This document shows, in pieces, positions 11,601 to 22,062 of a DNA stretch of 64,000 nt. Source of the stretch: Panopea generosa (lineage: Eukaryota; Mollusca; Bivalvia; Adapedonta; Hiatellidae); assembly GCA_029582155.1 (NCBI GenBank), contig CM055897.1, positions 14,374,482 through 14,438,481 of the forward strand, given 5' to 3'. The translations under genes and the position numbers were made by a program. The notes below the pieces were generated by a model. The model made no database searches. It saw nothing but the letters and a program-made list of their open reading frames with translations, and was not told where the DNA came from. Position 1 is the stretch's first letter, and each line of letters opens with the position of its first letter.

Positions 11601-13125
11601 TGGAAATAAAGCTTCATTGTCTGGCGCACAGCATTTACAGGTTGACTGCAGCACCAGTGGATCCGGTGTCGATATACTTTAACAGAGTCGGATACTATAC
11701 AATGTCGATGCGGCATGCACACTTTGTGGTCCACGAAAGTAGGTCACAAACACATCCGGTTCTATAGTACAACTCGAAGCTCCGGTTTTTTTTGGTTATG
11801 CACTTCTTTAACGTTACTCCATTGTGGCGGTCCTCTATATACTGGCTCAAGCAAAGATGCCTTAATGGTTGTTTACAAGGAAACTAAATGTGATTGGCTA
11901 AGAAATGAAAGGAGATGCTATACATTAGCACCGAATGTAACTTTAAGGGAAAAACATGACGGCGAAAGTGTTACAGATCTTATTAAGCGAGACAATTCAG
12001 ATTAACAAGTTCGATCATACCTGAAACTTTTAATAAAAGAGGCGCATTGTCATGTATAGTGTGTTTGTTGTTGTTAGCCTCAGAGAAGATTGAATTTAGC
12101 TCAATTGAATTCTCGTAAAATATAGCCATTATACCATTATCATCATACAGTTATTACGAATATTCTAGTTTGCGGTATTTATTATCTGTGTTTCATGAAT
12201 GATAATGATAATGATAATGATAATGATAATGACTGAGCTCCATTCCATATAGGCAAATGTTCTTATATAATCATTGTATTTTCTGTTTAAATGTGTATGT
12301 TTACCAATACATATAATGGGCTAATGTAAGGGAGGCCAGTGGCTAAGAAGAAGAAGGAGGTGACTTTACATCATGAAATGTAACTTTAAGGGATAAGCAT
12401 AACAGCGAAAGTGTTAAAGATCGTATTTAGCGAGACAATTCAATTTAACTTACTTTATAATTTTGCTTTAATATGAGTGCATGTTTTTCCAATACATATG
12501 TAAAATGACTGATGTTAGGGAGGTAACTCAGTTTTTATTGGACATTTTCCCTCTCTCGATTTATCGTTTCTGGACCATAGCGTACACCCGATTTGCTCAC
12601 ACCCAGTCTTTTCTGAGAAGCAAGCGTTGCATATGCTTCAAACTACTAACACCCTTGTTTTTGCAGTCTGGATCGTGTGCGACGCTTGCTTCTATAAAGC
12701 AACAGTCTTGAATGTCAAAATGAAATGGCATTTTATTAAAGTTTTGGACTACTTCGGAGATTTTCTTAGTATTTCGAAAGATTATCGGTTATTCAATTCA
12801 ATTATATTCAATGCATAAAGTATCATTATACATACTACAATAAAATTGATAAATGAGATAACAAACCATCAGTGATTTAATGTTAAGTACTTTTTTAAAA
12901 CAAATATACATGTATACGAATAAATATCTATCATGTAATGTTGGTTTCAGTTATCTAGATGTTTAGTTCTATATTCCTTTTAATTATTTTCTATTTGACA
13001 AACAAGATATCTTGTACTGCACTGATAGTTTGTGTTTTTGTTATTATTGTATGGTGTTTAGTGTCGCTTTCAACAATTGTTCAGTCACATTGCAACAGTG
13101 TCTACTTGAGGCAGTATTCTGAGCC
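11600..13125. other. Non-coding with local duplicated blocks
   Basis: No recognisable gene. A ~75-bp block at 11933-12006 recurs at 12375-12449 (TGTAACTTTAAGGGA, then AGCGAGACAATTCA). A second pair lies at 12292-12340 and 12475-12532 (CCAATACATAT, then AGGGAGG). The phrase GGGAGGTAACTCAGTTT recurs again at 14036. A hexanucleotide (GATAAT)n tract lies at 12198-12232. The 96-codon frame at 11715-12005 shows no domain and overlaps the duplicated block, so I do not call it a gene. Confidence 0.55.
12198..12232. repeat. (GATAAT)n microsatellite
   Basis: Six perfect hexanucleotide units. Confidence 0.9.
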
Positions 13126-13127
13126 CT

Positions 13128-13350
13128 GTCACACTGGAGTATCATGCTGCAGACACGTGGTATGATACCCCACCCAGACACATTATACTGACACCGGGCC
13201 GATCAGACCTAGAACTGTCCTCTAAATAGTGAGTGTCAAGCAAGGAAGTTTCTAGTACCATTTCTAAATTCTTTGGTATGACCCGGCCGGGGATCGAACC
13301 CACGGCCTTCCGCATGCGAGGCGGACACTCTACCATTAGACCACGCCGCG
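13128..13350 (-). repeat. tRNA-Ala-like SINE, well preserved
   Basis: On the minus strand the head reads GCGGCGTGGTCTAATGGTAG (A-box) and GTGGGTTCGATCCCCGG (B-box). The anticodon arm TCCGC-CTCGCAT-GCGGA gives a CGC anticodon (Ala-like). Downstream comes a conserved-looking body that ends near TGCAGCATGATACTCC. The closed stems and intact boxes suggest a fairly young copy. The body resembles the conserved central domains of metazoan SINE superfamilies, but which one (Meta, V or Nin) I cannot say. Confidence 0.82.
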
Positions 13351-16300
13351 GTTCACCTATTGATCTTGTCAACAATAAAGATTATACAGAGACAACACCT
13401 TGAAAGTGAATGTTACTTTCCAAATCGGTATTTATTTACATGTAAATGTACATTGCATTTCCATGACATTTATTGGCCGACACGACTGTCTAGTGTAAAG
13501 ATAAGTCATGCTTCTTTCTTACTATGTATCTTTATTTCATCTAATACAGGACAAACAAAATATCAACATGCATAACATTATGGTACCAACATAAAACGTT
13601 ACACGACACCAACAGGGTGGAACATTCCTAGCTCACTCTTCATGTACACATGCACAACATTAGAATACATTGAAACAACACATATCAATAAATAAAATGT
13701 AGAATGCATCTAAAACCTTGATACCTGCAAAACCGCAAATTCTATCCAATACTTAACATTTTTAAAACTTTCTTGAGCTATGATTATGTTCTTTCTATGA
13801 TCTATGTAGCATCTTGAAACAAGACAAGGAATTATAGCTTGACCACAATAATGAACAATGACATGCATTTTGAGGACAAGAACCCTTTTGCAGAGATGAA
13901 CACTTTTTAGTCAAAATCCCACATACATTTATACAGACAGATAACAAACACCAAATGATATTTTAATAAAAGTAGACTTTTAAACAGAAGCAAAAAATCG
14001 AATGTATATATCAATCATATTTTTATCAAATGTAAGGGAGGTAACTCAGTTTCTCTTTACGGCATTGATCAATCTCAAGTTGCAGTTACACGGTTGCGAA
14101 TTCACGTGACATAATGGTATTGAGTGTGTAAACAAACAGAGGAAAATTGCCCGCTTCAGGTAACAAATGAGCAGATTTATGATATCAGTCTTATTATTTT
14201 ACGAATATGTACAAAACAAAGACGAACGCCGTAGATAAACCTTCGGTGTATTAAGTGGTCGTACAAAATCGTACAAAAACGTACTAGATCATACAAAATT
14301 GTACAAAATCGTAAACAAAACGTATTACTTTGGTCTCCTTTACATATATTTTATCAACTGAACAAAATACCATGTTGTACTTTCTGCAAAATATACGGGC
14401 ACTTTTCGTCCGTTTTTACATTACTCCTTATCATTTAGTCACGTGGGTTTGCCACCGGGGGCTAGTTGGAAGAGCCAGAATCCTATATGTAATTAAGTCA
14501 CTAAAAGAACTCAACTATTCAGGCACCGATTTTTAACAACCTTAAATCTGTCAACAAGGAAAAGTTTTATCAACTTCACTGGATCTTAAACCTGAGTGTT
14601 TATTTCCAACTCGGTATGTATACCTTTATATGATAAGGATTACTGACGTATAGGTAAGTCAGCGTAATGATAGAGCAGGCTTCTTTCTATCGTTTTTAGG
14701 AGATCATGTACATCCGAATTAACATAAACACCTCATATCTGCATTATGCTTAGAGTTTCAGCACATTCTATCCACTACTAGATTTAATAATCATAACAGT
14801 GAAAGTCGAGCATAGTTTAAATGTTCGCATCAATAATTTAAAGGAGGCTTTGACATCTAAAAATGAACAGTAATCTTATTTGAACCTGGAACCATACTGG
14901 TTGCCTATAACTAATATATAGATATACAGGTTAACAATAAACAATACATTCAAGCCGGGCGATGATGTAGCGTATATGGCAGTGATCGCACATGCAAGAG
15001 ATCGTCGGTTATTATTCCGCTCTGAGGCATAGACTCAACCGGTTCGGTCCCAGGCTCAATCCGAATGCTTCTAAAACTAAACCCAGTACTGAACTTATCC
15101 AGCAAACGGACTCAAGAACGATTACAAAATCATGTTCATGTGATCACATTTCTGCCAAAATAATATGTATAAAAGGAACAAAATAACAATCATAAAAATA
15201 TTGAAAAGTTATTCAAACTGACAAACGAGGATTGTTCATGTCCATTCATCTAAAAGAAAGACATACAAAACTTAAGATACATATAAACGGTTTTTTTCTG
15301 GTAAAGTTATTCAAGCATAACTGTTCATCTATGCATGTCAGGATTAATAATTCACTCCAAAGTTACGGCTAAGTAGCTCAACTGATTTCACATGTCACAT
15401 GTATTCAACTTTTGATTGTATTAAGCCTACGAAGAACGAAAACACAGGCACTTGTCTCAAAGTATTTTTTATTTATAACAATGTCTATATTTATCTCTTG
15501 ATTTTAAATTTTCACAGGAAAATATCACAAATTCACAAAAAGTCACAATTATTTTATAAAGTCCGCTCACTTTTAAAATAAACAGCTATTTTTTATCAAT
15601 TAACCGTTATAATTGATTTATTAGGTAATGCAACACAATGGATCTTGGAAACCATGTTAATGATTGCGTGGCGTTATCGCTCAAATAACGGTCAAAACCT
15701 TTTCGAACATAAGTACATTACATAAATAGTAGAGGAAATACCACTGACTCATCCATACAGCCTAAAGATATCAGAAAAGAAAACACAAAACAAACTTTTA
15801 ACTAAAAACTGATGACTCAAGTGTTCACACCTAAAAGGCAATGGAATAGTCAGTAAACAGTTTATCAAAATGACATGTGCATGACAATACAATCAAGTAA
15901 ATATAACAAAAAAATAGATGTTTATATTTTTTACATATTAAATATTTATCCATGGTAATTCCTAACAAGAGCTTTATATTTCCAGACATTTGCAGTGGAA
16001 CATCATTCCCCAACATCGGTGGATCTTGCAGTAGGTAAGAGAAGAGTATGTTTGCTTTGGGGAAGTGAACACTGTTTTACCTTTTGCGACAATTAGAACC
16101 ATATTGTTGTTTCACATCATGTTTCAAATCCTTTAATATTAACATTTAAATGATTTGATATATTATCAATGGATTTGCTTGCTGAAAATAGCATAACTAG
16201 CTATTTACCCATGTGCATGATGATATTAGCATTGTTCTTCTCAGATTGTCTACAAGACTTCACAAAGTTACATGTAATATTCATATACCACGTTATCGTC

Positions 16301-17135
16301 GTACTGGGTAAGAGTTACTTAAAACACAAATCAGGTAATCCCAGAATTAAATATTATAACAGGTAAGATCTAATCTATAAGTATCTGTGTTGCGTCCAGT
16401 ACAGTAACTGCAAATAATTAGGTGGCTGATATTACATGTTTAATTGATTTAAGATCGGATCGATCCCACGACATCGGCGGTGAGAGATAAGTTGCCACTA
16501 AACGACACAGTATTCCCCCATATAAAGTCTTCCACTAATTTCGGTCCGAAAGATTAACAAAATAATTTTTTGAAGTATTATCAGCATGTGTTATTACTTA
16601 TTAGTTAATTATCATTATTATTTGTAACACTCTTCAATATATATATTTCTCACCCACACAAACACCCCTTTTTAAAAAATGCATCGACCCTGGGGTTGTT
16701 TATTTTGGAGAATACGGTATTCAGGGATCAGTGTCTCCTGGAGTGCCCTTGATGGTAATGAAGAAACAGGTGAATTTGTATTAATATAAGGGTTATAGTA
16801 ACTATGAACTGGCTAGTGGCTAGCAAGAACGCTGAATACTCGCCTTGTATTAAAGCTTCCGTATCATCAAGAACCAGTGTTACATACAAACATGAAGATC
16901 TGTTAAAACATTCGACAATGGAGGACTCCCGAAATCATCGTGTTGAGAATTAACTGTTACATGTATCAAAACATAAACTCAAATCATAGTCCGTATATCA
17001 TGTAAAACCTATGACCCAGTACAACTGTCTAGTTTTATAAATAGATAGAGAGATTGACGTAAGACTGTTATATCGCTTACTTAATGTGAATGTAGATGCA
17101 TGTTTGTCAGGAAACCCTAAATGTATTTCTTTCGT
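13351..17135. other. Long non-coding stretch
   Basis: AT-rich intergenic DNA downstream of the minus-strand B-box gene. A short tandem tract of CGTACAAAAT-like units lies at 14262-14323. A degraded tRNA-like B-box (GTGGGATCGATCC on the minus strand) lies near 16455-16475. GTAAGGGAGGTAACTCAGTT at 14032 repeats a phrase from 12512. No credible exon is recognised among the short frames. Confidence 0.5.
14262..14323. repeat. Short tandem repeat, about 12 bp unit
   Basis: CGTACAAAAT-like units occur about five times in a row with small changes. Confidence 0.75.
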
Positions 17136-17140
17136 TTGCT

Positions 17141-18467
17141 TTATATTTGAAGCACGTCATACACCTTGATAGTACTACTCCGCTGTAATGTTACAATCGA
17201 TCTATGATTAATTTTGTCGTAAAGCAGTAACGATATTTCTTTTTCCAACGTCAATAAATTTTTCCGCTCTAAACCGTCACTACTAATACAGAAAATGTTT
17301 TTTTTAATGGCTACAAACAGTTGGCCGCCAGATCCTTCACATACTGCACGGACACTCTTCATTATTGCACCACCACTGGACAAAGAATGACTGCCAATAC
17401 GGGAATCAATACTGGATAATTGTCCATTATAGGTTACAACATACATGGTTGCGTTGTTAGCACTTCCATCTACTCTTTTAATAATTTTATTACCATAAGG
17501 CATGTTCAGATGTATTGTCCTTAGTGGTGTACCTGCTTCATTGTACACTTTTAAGTTCCCCTCACCGGCGACAAATAACTGGTCCGCCATGTAACACATT
17601 CCCCAAGCAAAATAAAATTCAAAACTGAATGATCTTGATAATATCATTGTTCTACCAATAGTAACAAATTGTACTTTACGATGAAGTACAACAGCTACTT
17701 CGTTAGTTCCTACAGTACAAAGGTATTAATTATATGACATGCTTGGTACTACAAAGTGGTCTCGTACTTTATAACGCTTATCAAGTATCGCCAGTGTATC
17801 AGTGGGGTATTCTGATACTACTATAGTCCCGTCGTCAAACTGACATAATTCTATATTGCGCAATACCGTGACATTACCAAGCATTAAGTCGTAGTCGCCA
17901 TAATGGGTAACCATGTACTCAATACGAATTTTTTTCTCTGTCAGATCGCCTAACGAGGTGATATTTAAAACTCCTTCAATCACTCTACTGTTTACTTGGA
18001 ATTTAATATTTCTTTTTATCCTTTCTTCATTCGTTTTCAACTGTTTTCGGCAATTTTCTTCAATATCCTTCCAAGCATTTACAAATAAAAACTGTTTAGT
18101 TTCTCCGTCAAAGGTTTCTACACGTATTTGTTGTATTTTCTCTTCCACAGTCTTTATTCCTGCATCAAGAACATCAATGTTTTCATTAGTTTTGTCTTCT
18201 TGCTCTTGATAGCGAGAACACAATTCATCTATTTTCTTCTTCTCTAAATCGGTCAGATGTTTTATCGTCCTGTTTGTTGTTTCCTGTATTTTACAAATAG
18301 TTCTACCCTTCTCTTGTTCAAGTCGCTCTAGTTCTTCTTCCTGCTCCTTCTTCGTCTGGTTTAATTCAAGTTTGACGTCTAGCATAGACAACATGATGTT
18401 TCTGTATTCGTTACTGATCTTCATTCTTTTTACCGCTGTTTGTAGGTACGTGACACCTATGCAATTG
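17141..18467 (-). pseudogene. B-box/TRIM-like gene, exon 2 (coiled coil + beta-propeller) with in-frame stop
   Basis: The exon starts after a good acceptor (TCTTCTCAATTTTCAG) and joins exon 1 in phase 2, giving SNCIGVTYLQTAVKRMKISN at the junction. Next is a long Glu/Lys-rich coiled coil (about residues 130-230 of the joined product, e.g. EQEEELERLEQEK). The rest is a beta-rich region typical of the C-terminal propeller/NHL-like part of bivalve B-box proteins. TAA at 17726-17728 stops the frame after residue ~353; the same frame then runs open for 26 codons (YLCTVGTNEVAVVLH...) into the final 168 residues. With no frameshift, this looks like a recent nonsense change, an assembly error or readthrough. 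No RING is seen. Likely role, by family only: a ubiquitin-ligase-like or immune scaffold protein. Confidence 0.82.
17726..17728 (-). other. Premature TAA in the B-box gene
   Basis: The codons before (SMSYN) and after (YLCTVGTNE) are in one frame and both look like protein of this family. The stop is therefore a single-codon interruption, not an exon end. No GT donor or usable intron of sensible size is present here. Confidence 0.8.
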
Positions 18468-18714
18468 CTGAAAATTGAGAAGAGGCGGGAAATGTTATAT
18501 AGAGGATCTTACATGCGTGCTTATTTATTATTGAATTTATTTAATGAGTTGTAAAAAATGTATAAATAAATGCAAAGCTCTTCCGAGCATTATATTATTT
18601 CCTCCCAACGACTCGTATTATCACATTATTCAGAAAAGTTTACATTTACTTAATAACCATTTATTTAACAGATCACTTCTATAAGGAACGAAAAAAATCA
18701 GACACGTTTGTTTT

Positions 18715-18945
18715 CCTGAGGTATTATATGACATAACGTTAATCGACGCCATTTATATATTCGGCCAGGCCAGAAAATACTTCGGCAATTGACGTACGAG
18801 AGACGAGTTATACGGAAACAACCGAGCGATGAATCGGAAATGATACTACACTAGGTACATATAAAAAAAAATATGTCATTGGTTTATTACCCTCCTGCTC
18901 TGTAAATTATGTCATAAATACAATTTATGTAACACCGCTACTATA
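18715..18945 (-). repeat. Unclassified dispersed repeat, copy 2
   Basis: Inverted partner of 3088-3295. Reverse-complemented, it reads ATGACATATTTTTTTTTATA, ACCTAGTGTAGTATCA, GATTCATCGCTC and CTCTCGTACGTCAATTGCC, in the order seen at 3110-3210. It has no coding frame or clear termini. Confidence 0.65.
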
Positions 18946-19062
18946 GATTAAAGGTGCGGACTCGCAATTGTTGAATGCTCTGTTTAATGTGACAAAGGGA
19001 TATGTCGGAATGTTTAAAGAGGCACAAACACTTTTAAAGAATTTTCATTTTAGTTTATACTA

Positions 19063-19252
19063 AATTAGTTTAGCTCAATTGAGAAGGAAGCTCAGGGTTT
19101 ATTTGACCGCTCTCGGACCCACTACCTGAGTAGAACTAATACCGAGTGTTGTTTTATGAGAGGTCATCAGATCAAATTGAGGATCAAACAAGCAACTTCT
19201 CTAATGTGAATGACCAAGACTCCACCACCACCCGCTTGTTTTTTACTCTGAC
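19063..19252 (-). repeat. tRNA-derived SINE, family B copy 2
   Basis: Starts TTTAGCTCAATTGAGAAGG on the plus strand. It has GTAGAACTAATACCGAGTGT and TTTTATGAGAGGTCATC blocks as in the other two copies, and a reverse-complemented tRNA-like end. It lies in the B-box gene intron. Confidence 0.7.
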
Positions 19253-19736
19253 ACTATATCAATGATAATATTCAATTATAGATTAAAACTGTATTCTCAA
19301 TACTGTTTACGTCAAACAAGCTCAGCTTTCTTGATACAACGTGTCGATATTTTGTCTGCAAATAGGAAAAGTGCCGAAATCTCATTAGCTTTTATAACCA
19401 CCTCTGGCTCAGTGAATCAGTTCTTGGAACAACTTAAAGTATGTACATATATATTATACTATTACAACTATGTATGCTGCCAAAACTATAAGGTTGTTAA
19501 ATTTCTGCATTTCGATCAGTTTATTCTAGTCCAAAAAGGCTAATATTGTTAACATTTATACCAAATATTGACTTATTATTTTAAAACGAGTAAAATCGCT
19601 CGCCAGTATGAAGTGTGACAGCTATCAAACTGACAAATCAGTGGTAAGTTCACATCCACTTATAACATGACATTATTATGCAGAGGTAGAGATAGAGCGG
19701 TTTCACCAGTTTCAAAATAAAATAAACATTTAAATT

Positions 19737-19850
19737 AGTAGTATGTGCGTCGATTTAACGTACGGACTGCGCATGGGCGGCGGCCATCTTGTTTATATTG
19801 ACTGCGCATGCGCGGCGGCCATCTTCTTTCTATTATATGCGCACATATGG
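19737..19850. repeat. Left TIR of the 2.3-kb element
   Basis: CpG-rich. It contains GCGCATG-(C/G)GCGGCGGCCATCTTG-type sub-repeats, and related copies continue inward to about 19950. GGCCATCTT is the reverse complement of AAGATGGCC, close to the YY1 core. Confidence 0.8.
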
Positions 19851-20179
19851 CCATTTTGGATGTGTGCGCGGCGGCCTCTTTGGGTGCAAACAAACGGGCG
19901 CCATCTTGGATGAGTCATGGTACTATATTTAGAAACAAGCGGCCATGTTGGAGACTATATTTAGGAACTCATTTGCATATAAGTATGTCACTGGTTTTCG
20001 CGGAACGGTATGGGTACTTATTTTGTAGAAAGTGTTTGTTCCTCTTGTGTCTTAACATTGCATCTTGTCTTGAAAATGTAGTGTTACACTATGGACACGT
20101 ATTAGGATTTTGCATATTGACTGTTGAGGATTATGTATAGTTTGCCCTTATAATAATTTTGTTTTGAAATGTCGTTTAG

Positions 20180-20672
20180 TGCGGTGGTGGTGGTGGTGGG
20201 GCTTTGGTGGTGACGGTGGTGGTGGCGGTGATTGTGGTGGCTGTGGTGATGGTGGTGGTTGTGGTGTGGTGGTGGTGACTATTGTGGTGGTGGTGGTGGT
20301 GGTGACTATTGTGGTGGTGGTGGTGGGGGGGCTACGGTGGTGGTGGCTTTGGTGATGGTGGTGTCTGTGGTGATGGTGGTGGCTGTGGTGATGGAGGTGG
20401 CTGTGGTGGTGGTGGTTGCTGTGGTTGTTGAGGTGGTGGTGACTATTGTGGTGGTGTTGGGGCTACGGTGGTGGTGGCGATGGTGGTGGTGGTGTCTGTG
20501 GTGATAGTGGTGGCTGTGGTGATGGTGGTGGTTGTGGTGTGGTGGTGGTGACTATTGTGGTGGTGGTGGTGGTGACTATTGTGGTGATGGTGGAGGTCGT
20601 CGTCGTCGTCGTCGTGGTTGTGGCTGTGGTGGTGGTAGCTGTGGTGGTGGTGGCTATTGTGGGCGTGGTGAC
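20180..20672. repeat. GGT/GTG-rich minisatellite
   Basis: About 490 bp of impure (GGT)n with recurrent GACTATTGTGGTGGTGG and GTCTGTGGTGATGG blocks, which shows local tandem duplication of longer segments. The Val/Gly-rich open frames are composition artefacts. It ends with T9 and G10 runs at about 20673-20693. Confidence 0.92.
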
Positions 20673-20696
20673 ATTTTTTTTTTTGGGGGGGGGGAG

Positions 20697-20935
20697 TTAT
20701 TCTTCTATGGTACTTATTTCTACTTGCATGGTATGTCTTAAATAGAATGCTCGTAGTAGTTTCGGGATAAGTTTGTGCTGACTTAACAACAGGCTGCGTT
20801 TTTTTCTGAATGGTACGGTATGTCCAGCAATGACTCTCAGTATTTGCCTGTTCCGACGAAAATAATCAGAATCTCTGTCCGTGATAGGTATCCTGGTTAC
20901 CACGATATGGCGTACAACAGTACTGACTGAAATAA
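20697..20935 (-). CDS. Short ORF in the 2.3-kb element, unknown product
   Basis: An open minus-strand frame of about 70 codons without a good ATG; its 5' end follows an acceptor-like TTATTTCAG, so it may be an exon. It encodes a basic segment, RRNRQILRVIAGHTVPFRKK, then LLSQHKLIPKLLRAF. The pattern (Asn/Arg, leucine-rich helix, Arg-Lys, Leu-Ile) reminds me of small basic proteins carried by Polinton-like elements, but this is recollection of a pattern only. It lies downstream of the 226-codon ORF on the same strand, as expected for a second gene or a 3' exon of the same element. Coding status uncertain. Confidence 0.4.
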
Positions 20936-20999
20936 TAGTTGCTCAGGAATAATATGTTCAATCATCAGTTTTCTGTCTCTCACATTCGATGTTCCCAAT

Positions 21000-21680
21000 T
21001 CAAGTAGATAATAATAACGTCTGTAGACTCTGGAGTTCTCCATTTAAATGTACAACTTTTTTAAAATTTCTATTTTTGGGGATTTCTGGCGGAAATGGTC
21101 TCTTTAATTCTTTTCTCTGTGGTGTTTTGTACAACCTGGTCGATACGCCTAACTCCTTCAATCCGCTGTAAAACTTGAAAGCTCCCATGATGTCATTACC
21201 CTTATACTGGTATTGGCTGTCTTTCAGCAAGTCTGTTATTTGGGATCTTGATATTTTTGTCCCTTCATAAATTAATTCACCTTCATCAGTCCACGTTAAT
21301 ATTTTCGCCGGGTCTTTTATCAGATGTGATAGTATCGATCCAACATTGGACTTATAACGGAATGGCATTGTGTCCAGTATTTCATTTGGTGTCAGTAATG
21401 GATTTTCTTTACCGCCTGATTGATCAACAACGTGAAATCCTCTTGAATACTTTCGTAGTTTGCCTTCAGCCATTAGACGGAAATGACGAGTCCATTTCTC
21501 TACATCCATTTTGCCTTTCTCAATTAAACAGTTTACCTTCTTCCCCTTACAAATTTTCAATGTTTTTATAATGTGATGTATCGACTCGTTACACCTTTCA
21601 TTCAATTTCATATTGGATTGGATTCTGAATCGTGACAAAATACTGATGTATCTAGACTCCAAGTTTGTTGAAATCGACAT
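21000..21680 (-). CDS. Unknown 226-residue protein of the 2.3-kb TIR element
   Basis: Intact ORF, ATG at 21678-21680, within the TIR element. The N-terminal 110 residues are basic with several Cys and Asn. The middle (about residues 95-180) has LLTPNEILDTMPFRYKSNVG, then LTWTDEGELIYEGTKI, then SQITDLLKDSQYQYKG and FYSGLKELGV. This W..(E)GELI..G..I....I.DLL....F...L..L pattern is one I associate with proteins of unknown function repeated through invertebrate genomes, often near Polinton-like ORFs. The C-terminus is Lys/Arg/Pro-rich (RKELKRPFPPE), which could bind nucleic acid or mark nuclear import. There is no catalytic motif of a transposase, polymerase or protease. An AT-rich TATATAT box lies about 200 bp upstream (21880-21890). 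The open frame suggests recent insertion or selection. Confidence 0.62.
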   Translation of the reverse strand: MSISTNLESRYISILSRFRIQSNMKLNERCNESIHHIIKTLKICKGKKVNCLIEKGKMDVEKWTRHFRLMAEGKLRKYSRGFHVVDQSGGKENPLLTPNEILDTMPFRYKSNVGSILSHLIKDPAKILTWTDEGELIYEGTKISRSQITDLLKDSQYQYKGNDIMGAFKFYSGLKELGVSTRLYKTPQRKELKRPFPPEIPKNRNFKKVVHLNGELQSLQTLLLST

Positions 21681-21949
21681 ATAATTAATGAAGAAATGAC
21701 CTTTTTACGCATGAGTGATTCCACTTCCGGTCCGACTTTATCAACTGATAGAGCCTAAAAAGTTATTTCGTATGATACCCAACAACGATCACGCATTAAA
21801 AGTTGATTTTATAACGTCATTTCTAGTGAAAATCATATTTGTCGTAAAGTACTCGGTCATACCTTTTTAAAAATATATAACTTGCCCTACTTCGAAACAA
21901 TTATTATCAACTTCCGGTTTTAGGATCGAACCCCTAAATTTTCTGTAAA

Positions 21950-22055
21950 TGCTCAAATAATAGAAACAAGATGGCCGCCGCGCATACGCATATAATAGAA
22001 ACAAGATGGCCGCGCGCATGCGTAGTCCGTACGTTAAACCGACCCACATACTACT
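21950..22055. repeat. Right TIR of the 2.3-kb element
   Basis: Inverted copy of 19737-19850. It holds two copies of ATAGAAACAAGATGGCCG and ends CCCACATACTACT, directly followed by TAAATT. Confidence 0.8.
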
Positions 22056-22062
22056 TAAATTA

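Larger units (their letters stand above)
19737..22055 (-). mobile_element. 2.3-kb TIR element, possibly Polinton-like derivative
   Basis: The ends AGTAGTATGTG and CACATACTACT are inverted, and the similarity continues for about 110 bp on each side (TTTAACGTACGGACT, CGGCCATCTTGTTT). The flanks carry an exact duplication, read either as 6-bp TAAATT (element 19737-22055, termini 5'-AG) or as 8-bp TTAAATTA (19738-22054). Inside are an intact 226-codon minus-strand ORF, a second short minus-strand ORF and a GGT-rich minisatellite. A 6-bp duplication with 5'-AG termini is described for Polinton/Maverick elements, whereas 8 bp would suggest hAT- or P-like. At 2.3 kb it lacks a polymerase, integrase or capsid gene. 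Confidence 0.78.

Noticed and set aside
11715..12005. 96-codon frame MHTLWSTKVGHKH...
   Set aside because: No domain, and its end lies in a block duplicated at 12375-12449 where the frame is not conserved.
13272..13345. A functional tRNA-Ala(CGC) gene
   Set aside because: Head stems are good, but it is continuous with a SINE body downstream; more likely a SINE head than a host tRNA gene.
13142..13375. 77-codon minus-strand frame
   Set aside because: It is the tRNA-Ala-like SINE read as protein.
18424..18424. ATG at 18424 as the true start of a separate coiled-coil gene
   Set aside because: The frame stays open upstream to a strong acceptor at 18468, and the phase fits exon 1 at 22889, giving a standard B-box/coiled-coil junction.
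20164..20745. Gly/Val-rich frames that look like a glycine-rich or silk-like protein
   Set aside because: They follow (GGT)n in all frames, with no defined repeats at protein level and no promoter or splice context.
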